A DNA stretch of 64,000 nucleotides, taken from positions 1 to 64,000 of the forward strand of contig SFDM01000009.1 of assembly GCA_004558205.1 (NCBI GenBank), written 5' to 3'. Source of the DNA: Pyramidobacter piscolens (GTDB lineage Bacteria; Synergistota; Synergistia; Synergistales; Dethiosulfovibrionaceae). This document shows, piece by piece, positions 43,807 through 51,301 of this stretch. Both the position numbers and the translations under genes were made by a program. How positions within the stretch are numbered: the first letter of the stretch is position 1; every line of letters starts with the position of its first letter. The notes below the pieces were generated by a model. The model made no database searches. It saw only the letters and a list, made by a program, of their open reading frames with translations, and was not told the DNA's origin.

Positions 43807-44624
43807 AGGACCAGCCCCCAGATAATCCAGGCACACAGGGCGTTGACCAGAATGCTGTCAAAACGGTCGAGGAAACCGCCGTGCCCGGGCAAAATGGAGC
43901 CGCTGTCTTTGACACCGCACTCCCTCTTGATCACCGATTCCACCAGGTCGCCGATCTGTCCCAGGGTGCCGCAGGCCAAGCCCACAAGGATATAGGCCAG
44001 AGGGCGAACCCCAAAACTGAGGGCGCACAGCGCGCCGCACATAAGGCTGGCCACCAGCCCTCCTACAAACCCTTCTGCGCTTTTGCCGGGGCTGACGTTC
44101 GGGCAGACCTTGGCCGTTCCCCAGCGGGATCCCACCAAGTAGGCCATGACGTCGCAGGCCCAAGTGCAGAGGAAGACCGACAGCACGGCGCCCCAGCCGA
44201 TGCCGGGGATCTCGCGCAGGCGGATCATCATGTACCAGGGAATCACCGTGTAGGCCAGCCCCGCCGTCACGACGCCCACGCTCTGGCAGGAATGGCTGTC
44301 GCCCGTCAGGTGGCGGCGGATCACCTCGATAAAGAAGACGAAAAAGCAGCACAGGCCCAGAATCGCCAAAAGCCCCGTCTGCGACACCGACAAAGGCAGC
44401 AGAAGGATCGCCGCCGCGCCGGCGCAGCCCACGGCTTCCGCGGCCCGAGGCAGGCCGTTCGCCATCCTGTAGTATTCCCAAAGCGACCCCAGGGCGATCA
44501 CGGCCGCAAAACCGTGCCACCACAGGGAACCCAGGTACAGAAAGGACAGCAGCACAACCACGAGCGCTGTTCCCGTCAGGCTGCGAAGCTCCAGATTATG
44601 TTTAAACTCACTTGAGACCGCCAT
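43803..44624 (-). CDS. cdsA: Phosphatidate cytidylyltransferase
   Basis: 273 residues with about seven to eight membrane helices. It makes CDP-diacylglycerol from phosphatidic acid and CTP. The C-terminal signature is clear: SVIKRECGVKDSG followed by LPGHGGFLDRFDS, which carries the metal-binding aspartates. GGGAGGGAA seven bases before ATG 44624 sets the start, overlapping uppS by 17 bases. uppS-cdsA-dxr-rseP is the classic conserved cluster. Confidence 0.95.
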   Translation of the reverse strand: MAVSSEFKHNLELRSLTGTALVVVLLSFLYLGSLWWHGFAAVIALGSLWEYYRMANGLPRAAEAVGCAGAAAILLLPLSVSQTGLLAILGLCCFFVFFIEVIRRHLTGDSHSCQSVGVVTAGLAYTVIPWYMMIRLREIPGIGWGAVLSVFLCTWACDVMAYLVGSRWGTAKVCPNVSPGKSAEGFVGGLVASLMCGALCALSFGVRPLAYILVGLACGTLGQIGDLVESVIKRECGVKDSGSILPGHGGFLDRFDSILVNALCAWIIWGLVL

Positions 44625-45303
44625 AGCGCCGTTCCCTCCCCGCAAAAGAATCCAGAGCTTTTTGAAGCTCTTCTCCGTTAAAATCAGGCCAGTAGGTATC
44701 CGTAAAATAGAGTTCGCTGTAGGAGCTTTCCCACAGCAGGAAGTTGCTCAGCCTCAGCTCGCCGCTGGTCCTGACGATCAGGTCGGGATCGGGCACGTCG
44801 CTCAGGTAGAGATGAGCCTTCAGGTCCGCCTCAGTCCTGATCTGATGTCCCTGGCGCTGCGCCGAAGCGATGGCGTCGAGAATTTCCTGACGGCCTCCGT
44901 AATTGAAGCAGACGATCAGGTCCATCTTCGAGCAGCCTGCGGATTGGGCCTCGCTCCACCTGATGACCTCCAGAATTTCTTCGGGCACGCCCTCGCGGCG
45001 GCCGCAGAAGCGGATTCTGACGCCCGCTTTTACCAGTTCGGGCACTTTCTTCCGCGCGTAAAACTGGAAGAGCTTCATCAGCCCCAGAACCTCCAGTTTC
45101 GGGCGATTCCAGTTCTCAGTTGAAAAGGCATAGACCGAGAGGCAGCGGATTCCCGCTTCGCCGGCGGCGCGCACCACCCTTTCGAGGGCCGTAATGCCCG
45201 CGCGGTGCCCCAGCAGGCGGGGCAATCCCCTTTTTTTAGCCCAGCGCCCGTTGCCGTCCATGATCACTGCCACATGTTCAGGAATCTTTTTCCGTGAATC
45301 CAT
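44608..45303 (-). CDS. uppS: Undecaprenyl diphosphate synthase
   Basis: 231 residues of the cis-prenyltransferase family. It extends farnesyl diphosphate with eight IPP units to the C55 lipid carrier of wall and polysaccharide synthesis. The N-terminal MDGNGRWAKKRG (Asp16 is catalytic) and the later FNYGGRQEI and RTSGELRLSNFLLWES motifs are diagnostic. Its substrate comes from IspA (26-27 kb). The product carrier is used by the WecA-like enzyme at 48-49 kb and by the MurA-dependent pathway. Confidence 0.96.
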   Translation of the reverse strand: MDSRKKIPEHVAVIMDGNGRWAKKRGLPRLLGHRAGITALERVVRAAGEAGIRCLSVYAFSTENWNRPKLEVLGLMKLFQFYARKKVPELVKAGVRIRFCGRREGVPEEILEVIRWSEAQSAGCSKMDLIVCFNYGGRQEILDAIASAQRQGHQIRTEADLKAHLYLSDVPDPDLIVRTSGELRLSNFLLWESSYSELYFTDTYWPDFNGEELQKALDSFAGRERRYGGLK

Positions 45304-45311
45304 CGTTTTTT

Positions 45312-45929
45312 CTATCCTCTCAGGCTTTCGTAACGCTCCTTCACCTCAAGGATGTCGTGCCAGGTCAGATCCTTGGGGCTTCCCTTCGCTTTGCTTTCAT
45401 TTCTCAGGAGATAACTGGGATGGAACATGGGCATCAGGTCGGCACCGCGCCAGTCAAACCAACGGCCCCGCATTTTCGTGATGCCCTCGGTCCCATGAAG
45501 GAACCATTTGAGCGGCGTATTCCCAAGGCAGACGATGACCTTCGGCCGGATCAGCGCCAGCTGTGCTTCCAAATGGCACTGGCAGGCCAGCACTTCCTCG
45601 ATCTGAGGCGTCCTGTTCATGGGTGGGCGGCACTTGACGATGTTCGTAATGTACACTTCTTCCCGTTTGAACTTCGCCGCCTCGAGAATGCGCGTCAAGA
45701 GCTTGCCGGCGGCCCCCACGAAGGGACGGCCCTGCTCGTCCTCGTCGGCGCCCGGGCCTTCGCCGACAAACATGATCCCTGAGGTGACGCTGCCTTCGCC
45801 CGGCACCACGTTTTTCCTCGTCCTGCAAAGTTCGCAGCGTTCACATTTCAGCATCTGGGAGCATAGGGCCTCGTAGAGACTCCGGCGTTCCTCCCCAGAG
45901 CCCTGCGCTTTATACAGCATTTCAGTCAT
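45312..45929 (-). CDS. Uracil-DNA glycosylase, family 4 (iron-sulfur)
   Basis: 205 residues. It removes uracil arising from cytosine deamination. Motif A is GEGPGADED (near 57-65), the FVGAAGKLL segment follows, and the late HPSYLLR is motif B. The [4Fe-4S] ligands are probably Cys32, Cys35, Cys100 and Cys116, matching the spacing of the Thermus family 4 enzyme. The family is common in anaerobes and thermophiles. The first bases overlap the end of the P-loop/Asp23 gene by 8, and uppS follows after 8 bases. Confidence 0.93.
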   Translation of the reverse strand: MTEMLYKAQGSGEERRSLYEALCSQMLKCERCELCRTRKNVVPGEGSVTSGIMFVGEGPGADEDEQGRPFVGAAGKLLTRILEAAKFKREEVYITNIVKCRPPMNRTPQIEEVLACQCHLEAQLALIRPKVIVCLGNTPLKWFLHGTEGITKMRGRWFDWRGADLMPMFHPSYLLRNESKAKGSPKDLTWHDILEVKERYESLRG

Positions 45930-46767
45930 CGAAAGATACCTCGGAAATATTGATGTCCACTCGCGCCACTTCCATCCCGGTCAGCTGTTCCACCGCGACC
46001 CGGATCCGGAGCGACGTCTGTTTCGTCAGTTCAATAAACGTGACGGGCCCTGTCTTGACGGCAAGGCTCATCGCGATGGTCAGTTTATCCTCTTCATCCC
46101 TGATCCTGACGTCCTTGACCGAGACGATCTGGGGAGAACCGAGGGCCACGTGTTTCGAGATCTGCTCCACCACGGCGGGCTCGATCCTGATCGTCCCGTA
46201 ATAGCTGAAAGGCGGACGCACGATCGTTTTTTCAGTTTCTTCCCTGCTGGAAAAAAGGTTTCTGAGACGGCCCACCAAACGTCCCGTATAATTTCTCCGA
46301 ATCTGGGCCTGGGAAACGGGGATCACGTGGCGCTTGTTCTGTTTTCTCTCGTAGAGAGCCTTCTCGATCTCGTCGCCCGAAGCCACGTCCTCAATTTTAA
46401 TGTACTCCGTCGGATGGGGCAGCCCCAGAATCTGGCTGATATCGTCGCTCATGCCCTTCGACGTGGAAAGGATCATGATGCGGCTTCCCGTATGCCGGGC
46501 CAGATAGCGATGAACCTCTTCGCGATGCTCTGGAAAGTGGAACATGGCCCTCCGTATAGCCCGAACCATGTTCGCCTCGGTTTTAGCGCTCTTGCCGGCA
46601 ACGATTCTGCCCCGGGAAATCACCAATCCATCGTCGATGATCAGGTCCACTTTGCGCTTCGACGCGACCATCTGGGCCCGCATGCTCTTTCCCGTGCCTG
46701 CCGGACCGTAAAAGGCGATGACTTCGTAGGGCCCCTGAAGCGGCTCGCAGCCGGATAGTTTTTTCAT
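45922..46767 (-). CDS. P-loop NTPase / Asp23-Gls24 domain fusion protein
   Basis: 281 residues in two recognisable parts. The N-terminus has a Walker A loop GPAGTGKS (21-28) followed by a possible Walker B-like region VDLIIDDGLVI. A basic middle region follows (about 140-180, RRNYTGRLVGRLRNLF). The C-terminal 95 residues (about 187-281, from YYGTIRIEPAVVEQI to the end) look like an Asp23/Gls24 domain, with the typical V-A-V-E-Q-L-T-G-M-E-V-x-x-V-D-I-x-I ending. No signal or membrane helix is seen. It is co-transcribed between murA and the uracil glycosylase (11 and -8 base spacing), next to wall and lipid genes. I do not know its function; nucleotide-dependent envelope stress sensing is a guess. 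Confidence 0.72.
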   Translation of the reverse strand: MKKLSGCEPLQGPYEVIAFYGPAGTGKSMRAQMVASKRKVDLIIDDGLVISRGRIVAGKSAKTEANMVRAIRRAMFHFPEHREEVHRYLARHTGSRIMILSTSKGMSDDISQILGLPHPTEYIKIEDVASGDEIEKALYERKQNKRHVIPVSQAQIRRNYTGRLVGRLRNLFSSREETEKTIVRPPFSYYGTIRIEPAVVEQISKHVALGSPQIVSVKDVRIRDEEDKLTIAMSLAVKTGPVTFIELTKQTSLRIRVAVEQLTGMEVARVDINISEVSFDD

Positions 46768-46778
46768 CGAGAAGGAAG

Positions 46779-48083
46779 TCAGGCGATGCCCTCGTCTCGT
46801 TCCATTTCCTCTTCTATAACGGAAACGGAAGCGCCGAGAGACGTCAGGCAGCGGTCAAATTCTTCGTAGCCTCTCAGGATGTGCTGAAGGCCATAAATGC
46901 GAGTCTCGCCCTCCGCCGCGAGCCCGGCGAGAGCCAGAGCGGCGCCGGCGCGAAGGTCCGTGGCGTGGACTCCCGTCCCGTTCAAGGCCGCCACGCCGTT
47001 GATCACCGCGCTGTTTCCCTGAATTTCGATGGAAGCCCCCATCTTTCTGAGCTCTGGAACGTGCAGGAAACGGGATTCGAAAATGCTTTCCTTGACGAGG
47101 CTCGTCCCTTTCGCCAGGCATAAAGCCGCCATCAGCTGAGGTTGTACGTCCGTGGGAAAACCCGGGTAGGGCATGGTTTTCACCGACAGGGCCTTGAACT
47201 TGTCCCTCGAAGGATAGACCGTGACGCTGTGCTCCGTCCGCACGTAATCCACGTCGGCCTCTTCCAGCTTGGCCAGCAGCGAGTCGAAATGCTGAGGGAT
47301 GGAGCCCGTCACCGTCACCTGTCCGTTCGTGATGACCCCCGCCAGCAGGTAAGTGCAGGCGGCGATCCTGTCAGGGATGATCGCGATCCGGCCGGAAGAG
47401 AGCTGGCCCCCGCCCTGAACGCGGATCATGCCGGCGCTTCCCTTGCGGAACTCTACATCGGCGCCCATGGCGCGCAGCGCATCCACTAGATTGGTAATTT
47501 CAGGCTCCCTCGCCGCGTTTTCAATGATCGTCTCGCCTTCGGCAAGGACAGCGGCCATGACGAGGTTTTCCGTCGCGCCCACCGAAGGAAAGTCAAGATA
47601 GATCCGGCAGCCTTTGAGCTTGTCGGCCTGCGCGTGGACGGCGCCGTGTTTCAGTTCTATGGACGCGCCCATCTTGGCAAGCCCCTTGAGGTGCAGGTCG
47701 ATAGGGCGGGCGCCGATGGTGCAGCCGCCCGGCAGCGGCATCACGGCCCTTCCCTCCCGGGCCAGGAGCGGCCCGAGCACGATGGAGGACGCGCGCATCT
47801 TCTGAACGAGCGCGGCCGGCATTTCACTCTGAAGATCGTTGCAGCGCGAGATGGAGACGGCGCCATTTTCAAAGAGGACGGTCATTCCTAGGGCCTGCAG
47901 AAGGGCCACAAGTGTCTCTGTATCTTTCAAAAAGGGAACGTTGGTGCACTGAAGGCTTTCTCCCTCTTTCAGGAGCAGCGCCGACGCGATCACGGGAAGA
48001 GCCGCGTTCTTGGCTCCCTGGGTGTGGATCGTTCCATTCAAAGGGATACCGCCGGTTATTTTTAACAGTTTTGCAGCACTCAT
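46779..48083 (-). CDS. murA: UDP-N-acetylglucosamine 1-carboxyvinyltransferase
   Basis: 434 residues, an EPSP-synthase-fold enzyme. It transfers enolpyruvate from PEP to UDP-GlcNAc, the first committed step of peptidoglycan synthesis. Lys25 of QGAKNAALP and Cys121 of PGGCTIGARP are the active-site residues. The cysteine form is the fosfomycin-sensitive type. An in-frame GTG lies three codons earlier, but TAGGAG is better spaced for ATG 48083. It heads the operon murA - P-loop/Asp23 - udg - uppS - cdsA - dxr - rseP - ispG. Confidence 0.96.
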   Translation of the reverse strand: MSAAKLLKITGGIPLNGTIHTQGAKNAALPVIASALLLKEGESLQCTNVPFLKDTETLVALLQALGMTVLFENGAVSISRCNDLQSEMPAALVQKMRASSIVLGPLLAREGRAVMPLPGGCTIGARPIDLHLKGLAKMGASIELKHGAVHAQADKLKGCRIYLDFPSVGATENLVMAAVLAEGETIIENAAREPEITNLVDALRAMGADVEFRKGSAGMIRVQGGGQLSSGRIAIIPDRIAACTYLLAGVITNGQVTVTGSIPQHFDSLLAKLEEADVDYVRTEHSVTVYPSRDKFKALSVKTMPYPGFPTDVQPQLMAALCLAKGTSLVKESIFESRFLHVPELRKMGASIEIQGNSAVINGVAALNGTGVHATDLRAGAALALAGLAAEGETRIYGLQHILRGYEEFDRCLTSLGASVSVIEEEMERDEGIA

Positions 48084-48134
48084 GAATTCCACTCCTATGA
48101 CTCTGACATTTTTGGCACAGGTGCTAACTCACCC

Positions 48135-48140
48135 ATTATA
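48135..48140 (-). promoter_or_regulatory. -10 box of the murA operon
   Basis: A perfect TATAAT on the minus strand, 51 bases before the murA ATG. Its -35 region would fall inside the stem of the upstream terminator (48149-48191) and has no good match, so the promoter is only partly supported. Confidence 0.45.
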
Positions 48141-48148
48141 CAACAACA

Positions 48149-48191
48149 AACAACAATGCCGCCATCTGAAAAGGACGGCGGCATTGTTGTT
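48149..48191 (-). terminator. Terminator of the rpiB-upp / wecA group
   Basis: A perfect 15-bp stem (48149-48163 with 48177-48191). On the minus strand it is followed by a U-rich (UUGUUGUUGU) tract rather than a pure run. It lies about 105 bases after the WecA-like gene. Confidence 0.75.
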
Positions 48192-48294
48192 GCGCTCTTT
48201 TTTCCATAGAACAGTTTGACGCCCGGCGTTTGGAGCCGCCCCGGGGACGGCCAGCCGCCTGAAGAATATCCAACATTTCCACAGATAACGAATA

Positions 48295-49161
48295 TTACTT
48301 CTTCAAAATGAAAAAGGCGGCCATGAGGCTGAGGCATTGAAGCGCCGCGAGCAGCGCGAGCACCTTTTCCGGCGCGAAACCGCGGTCGAGAAGCCGGTGG
48401 TGGATATGTCCGCGGTCAGGGTAGAACGGTGATTTGCCAGCCAAAAGCCGGCGCGTGATCGCCACGAGAGTGTCCATGACAGGAACGCCGCCCACAAACA
48501 AAAGCGTCGCACAGAGCCTGAAAAAACCCTGCTCCATGGGGCTCAGCCACAGCATGGAAATGGCCGCCGTCAGGTACCCCAGCATGTAGACGCCGCCGTC
48601 GCCGAGAAAGGTTTTCGCCTGAGGGAAGTTCCAGGGGAAAACGCCCAGGATCATGGCCACCACCGGAAGCGTCCAGGCGGAGCCGCTCATCAGCCCGATG
48701 AAGCTCAGGCTCAACGCCGCCATGGCGAGCGCCAGGCCGTTCATCCCGTCGATAAAGTTATAGGCGTTGGTGACGCCGGCCAGCCAGAAAAGGTACAGGC
48801 CCATGCGCAGCGCGTCCTGCCGCCCAATCAGAAGGAGCGCGAGAGCGGCCGCGGCGAAGTGTACGGCCAGCCTTCCAAAGGGCGACATGGAAAGCATGTC
48901 GTCGAGGTAGCCGGCAAAAAAGACCAGAGTAGCGCCGCTGACGATGATCTTTAACTCATAGGAAACATCCGCGAAAAGCAGTGCCCACAGCATGAAGCCC
49001 GCCCAAAGCACGAGGCCGGCGCCACGCGGCACGGGATCATGATGAATTTTTCTCTGGTTCGGATAGTCCAGCAGTCCATAACGCCGGGCCAGCCTGATCG
49101 AAAGGGGCGTCATCCCCGCTCCCCAGAGTATGAAGATCAGGAAGAGCAGCACCGAGGCCAT
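48295..49161 (-). CDS. WecA/MraY-family polyprenyl-phosphate HexNAc-1-P transferase
   Basis: 288 residues, highly hydrophobic with about nine membrane helices. The family transfers a HexNAc-1-phosphate from a UDP sugar to undecaprenyl phosphate to start O-antigen, enterobacterial common antigen or teichoic-acid-type polymers. Visible motifs are DYPNQRKIHHDPVPRGAG at the N-terminal loop, YLDDML (Asp-Asp), NAYNFIDGMNGLA, FLGDGG and HIHHRL. It is shorter than E. coli WecA (367), with little after the HIHHRL loop. The HIHH motif marks the WecA/TagO rather than the MraY branch. The polymer it starts is unknown. Confidence 0.88.
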   Translation of the reverse strand: MASVLLFLIFILWGAGMTPLSIRLARRYGLLDYPNQRKIHHDPVPRGAGLVLWAGFMLWALLFADVSYELKIIVSGATLVFFAGYLDDMLSMSPFGRLAVHFAAAALALLLIGRQDALRMGLYLFWLAGVTNAYNFIDGMNGLALAMAALSLSFIGLMSGSAWTLPVVAMILGVFPWNFPQAKTFLGDGGVYMLGYLTAAISMLWLSPMEQGFFRLCATLLFVGGVPVMDTLVAITRRLLAGKSPFYPDRGHIHHRLLDRGFAPEKVLALLAALQCLSLMAAFFILKK

Positions 49162-49163
49162 GT

Positions 49164-50261
49164 TCAGCGCGTGCCGAAAATGCGGTCTCCCGCGTCGCCG
49201 AGGCCGGGAACGATGTATCCATGATCGTTCAGGTGGCTGTCGAGGGCGGCGGCGTAGATGTTGACGTCGGGATGGGCTTCATGGACGCGGGACACGCCTT
49301 CGGGCGCCGCGATCATGCAGACCAGGGAAATCTTCTTTCCTCCGCGTTTTTTAATGAGATCAATAGCCGCCGCGGAGGAACCGCCCGTGGCGAGCATAGG
49401 GTCGAGCAGGAAGATGTCGCGTTCTTCGATATCGCCGGGAAGCTTGCAGTAATACTCCACGGGCTCAAGCGTTTCGGGGTTTCTGTACAGCCCTATATGG
49501 CCGACCTTCGCGTTGGGGATCAGGTTCAGAACGCCTTCGGTCATGCCCAGCCCGGCGCGGAGAATGGGAACGATGGCCATCTTCTTGCCAGCCAGAGCGT
49601 AGGCCTTGGTCTTCGTGATGGGGGTCTCCACGTCGATCATCTTCAAAGGCAGGTCGCGGGTGATCTCGTAGACCATCAGTGAAGCGATCTCGGCGACGGT
49701 CTCTCTGAAGGTCTTGACGGGCGCGTTTTTATCCCTGATGACGCTGAGCTTATGCTGGACCAGAGGGTGGTCGAAAATGACCACGTGGCCGGGTTCGCTG
49801 CCGGAGAAGGTGTGATTGATGCTCCGTTCGTAGGCGCAGATCTTCTGGGTGCGGCGCACATGGCGTCCGCCCTCGAATTGCGCGGTCAGCCAGGTGTCCA
49901 CGATTTCCATGGCCGAGGGTTCACTGATCAGGCGAGCCCCCAGCGTAAGGACGTTCGTGTTGTTGTGGCGGCGGCTCAGCGACGCCACTTCCTTGTCCCA
50001 GCAGTCGGCGGCGTAAACCCCAGGAACCTTGTTCGCGGCCACGGCCATGCCGACGCCGGAACCGCATACGAGAATGCCGCGGTCCGCGTCGCCGTGCGCC
50101 ACGCTCCGTCCGACCTGCAGAGCGATGTCCGTGTAATCACAGGATATTTCCCCGGAATCGGTGCCGAAATCCTGTACGGCGTAATCTTTTCCATTGAGAT
50201 GGGCTAAAATTTTCTGTTTAAGCTCATACCCCGCATGATCAGAACCAAGAATAATTTTCAA
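49164..50261 (-). CDS. Fused ribose-5-phosphate isomerase B and uracil phosphoribosyltransferase
   Basis: 365 residues in one uninterrupted frame. Residues 1-145 are RpiB: GSDHAGYELK (Asp8, His9), the catalytic-base Cys66 in VCGSGVGM, and SRRHNNTN (His99). Residues 158-365 are Upp: VIFDHPLVQHKLS, the PRPP loop DPMLATGGSS (287-296) and the C-terminal GYIVPGLGDAGDR. RpiB interconverts ribulose-5-phosphate and ribose-5-phosphate, the PRPP precursor; Upp makes UMP from uracil and PRPP. The start is a TTG behind GAGGAGG. The fusion links carbon supply to uracil salvage and would use uracil freed by Udp. Each half keeps its catalytic residues, so both should be active. Confidence 0.93.
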   Translation of the reverse strand: MKIILGSDHAGYELKQKILAHLNGKDYAVQDFGTDSGEISCDYTDIALQVGRSVAHGDADRGILVCGSGVGMAVAANKVPGVYAADCWDKEVASLSRRHNNTNVLTLGARLISEPSAMEIVDTWLTAQFEGGRHVRRTQKICAYERSINHTFSGSEPGHVVIFDHPLVQHKLSVIRDKNAPVKTFRETVAEIASLMVYEITRDLPLKMIDVETPITKTKAYALAGKKMAIVPILRAGLGMTEGVLNLIPNAKVGHIGLYRNPETLEPVEYYCKLPGDIEERDIFLLDPMLATGGSSAAAIDLIKKRGGKKISLVCMIAAPEGVSRVHEAHPDVNIYAAALDSHLNDHGYIVPGLGDAGDRIFGTR

Positions 50262-50326
50262 GTGAACTTCCTCCTCAATATAGATCGCAGATCTGCTGCA
50301 TACCTTTTAATTCTGCCACATCTGCG

Positions 50327-50373
50327 CAAAAAAAGCGAGGACATCCACAAAAAATTTGTGAACGTCCACGCTT
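50327..50373 (-). terminator. Terminator of the mcm-mmd operon
   Basis: A long imperfect stem on the minus strand (AGCGUGGACGUUCACAAA against UUUGUGGAUGUCCUCGCU) followed by a seven-U run. It lies 14 bases after the mmdC stop, so the rpiB-upp gene probably has its own promoter or depends on read-through. Confidence 0.85.
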
Positions 50374-50386
50374 CTGTGCAGTATGC

Positions 50387-50791
50387 TTATCCGATCACAG
50401 CAAGCAGGTCGCCGCTGTTGACAGCCGAACCTTCGCTGACGCGGACTTCGAGAACCGTGCCGTCGCAGTCGCAGGGGATCTCGTTTTCCATCTTCATGGC
50501 TTCAAGGATCATCAGGTTGTCGCCGCGCTTCACCGCGTCGCCCTTGTTGACGAGAACACGGAGAATTTTGCCGGGCATGGGGGCGCAAACCTGAACGCCG
50601 CCGGCGGGAGCCGGAGCGGCTGCGGGAGCAGCTGCCGCCGCAGGAGCGGGAGCCGCAGCGGGCGCAGGAGCCGCAGCCACGGGAGCCGCAGCGGGCGCGG
50701 GGGCCGGTACGGCGACGGGCGCGGCGCCCGTAAGGGGTTCAACGTTCACGTCGTAAGTCTTGCCGTTTACTGTGATTCTATACTGAGACAT
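50387..50791 (-). CDS. mmdC: Biotin carboxyl-carrier subunit of methylmalonyl-CoA decarboxylase
   Basis: 134 residues. It carries CO2 on biotin between the carboxyltransferase and the membrane decarboxylase. The N-terminal strand region (YRITVNGKTYDV) is followed by a flexible Ala-Pro linker (about 22-63). The biotinyl domain has EAMKMEN, with biotin-bearing Lys100. The linker is characteristic of sodium-pump decarboxylase gamma subunits. It is last in the mcmA1-mmdC operon. The membrane beta subunit gene, which usually follows, is absent here. Confidence 0.92.
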   Translation of the reverse strand: MSQYRITVNGKTYDVNVEPLTGAAPVAVPAPAPAAAPVAAAPAPAAAPAPAAAAAPAAAPAPAGGVQVCAPMPGKILRVLVNKGDAVKRGDNLMILEAMKMENEIPCDCDGTVLEVRVSEGSAVNSGDLLAVIG

Positions 50792-50872
50792 TATTGATAT
50801 CCTCCTAAGTAGTTATGATTAAGAAGTGCAGAACAGTGAAGGAGCAGGCGGAAAACAGGGCGAAGCGGGGGG

Positions 50873-51286
50873 CTATCTCCAGCCGTCTGCCAACGCTCCC
50901 TGAAGCCCCTCCATGCGCGCGCAGGCAAGCCAGCCGTCCACATGGTCGCTGATCAGATGTCCGCCCACGGGGACGACGGACTTGACGGCCACCATAGAAC
51001 CGGTCTGAGCGGCGATCGCGGCGGTGATAACAGCGATAAGCTCGTCGTCAGCGGAACTCTGAACGGGAGCCGCAGGAACGGCGGGCGCCGCCGCCGGCCT
51101 GGCAGGCACAGCTGCGGGAGCTTCATTTTTCCCGGCCACCTTCGTGACGATTCTCATAGCGTAAATCAGCAGGGTCAAACCGCCCAAAACAAGGAAAACC
51201 ATGCCAAAAGCAATCAGGGCAAGAGCTGTCGCACCGCCCATTCCCTCAAAGGACGTTGCTAATGACGTTACTGTGTTAGCGGGCAT
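50873..51286 (-). CDS. mmdD: OadG/MmdD-type delta (membrane) subunit of the decarboxylase
   Basis: 137 residues. An N-terminal membrane helix (about 18-45, rich in Ala, Leu and Gly) is followed by a Pro/Ala-rich linker and a C-terminal segment with DDELIAVITAAIAA, the hallmark of the OadG family. The subunit stabilises the complex and links the soluble carboxyltransferase to the membrane pump. It lies 15 bases after mmdA. The tail (HLISDHVDGW) differs somewhat from other OadG proteins. Confidence 0.85.
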   Translation of the reverse strand: MPANTVTSLATSFEGMGGATALALIAFGMVFLVLGGLTLLIYAMRIVTKVAGKNEAPAAVPARPAAAPAVPAAPVQSSADDELIAVITAAIAAQTGSMVAVKSVVPVGGHLISDHVDGWLACARMEGLQGALADGWR

Positions 51287-51301
51287 TGCTCTTCCTCCTT
51301 T

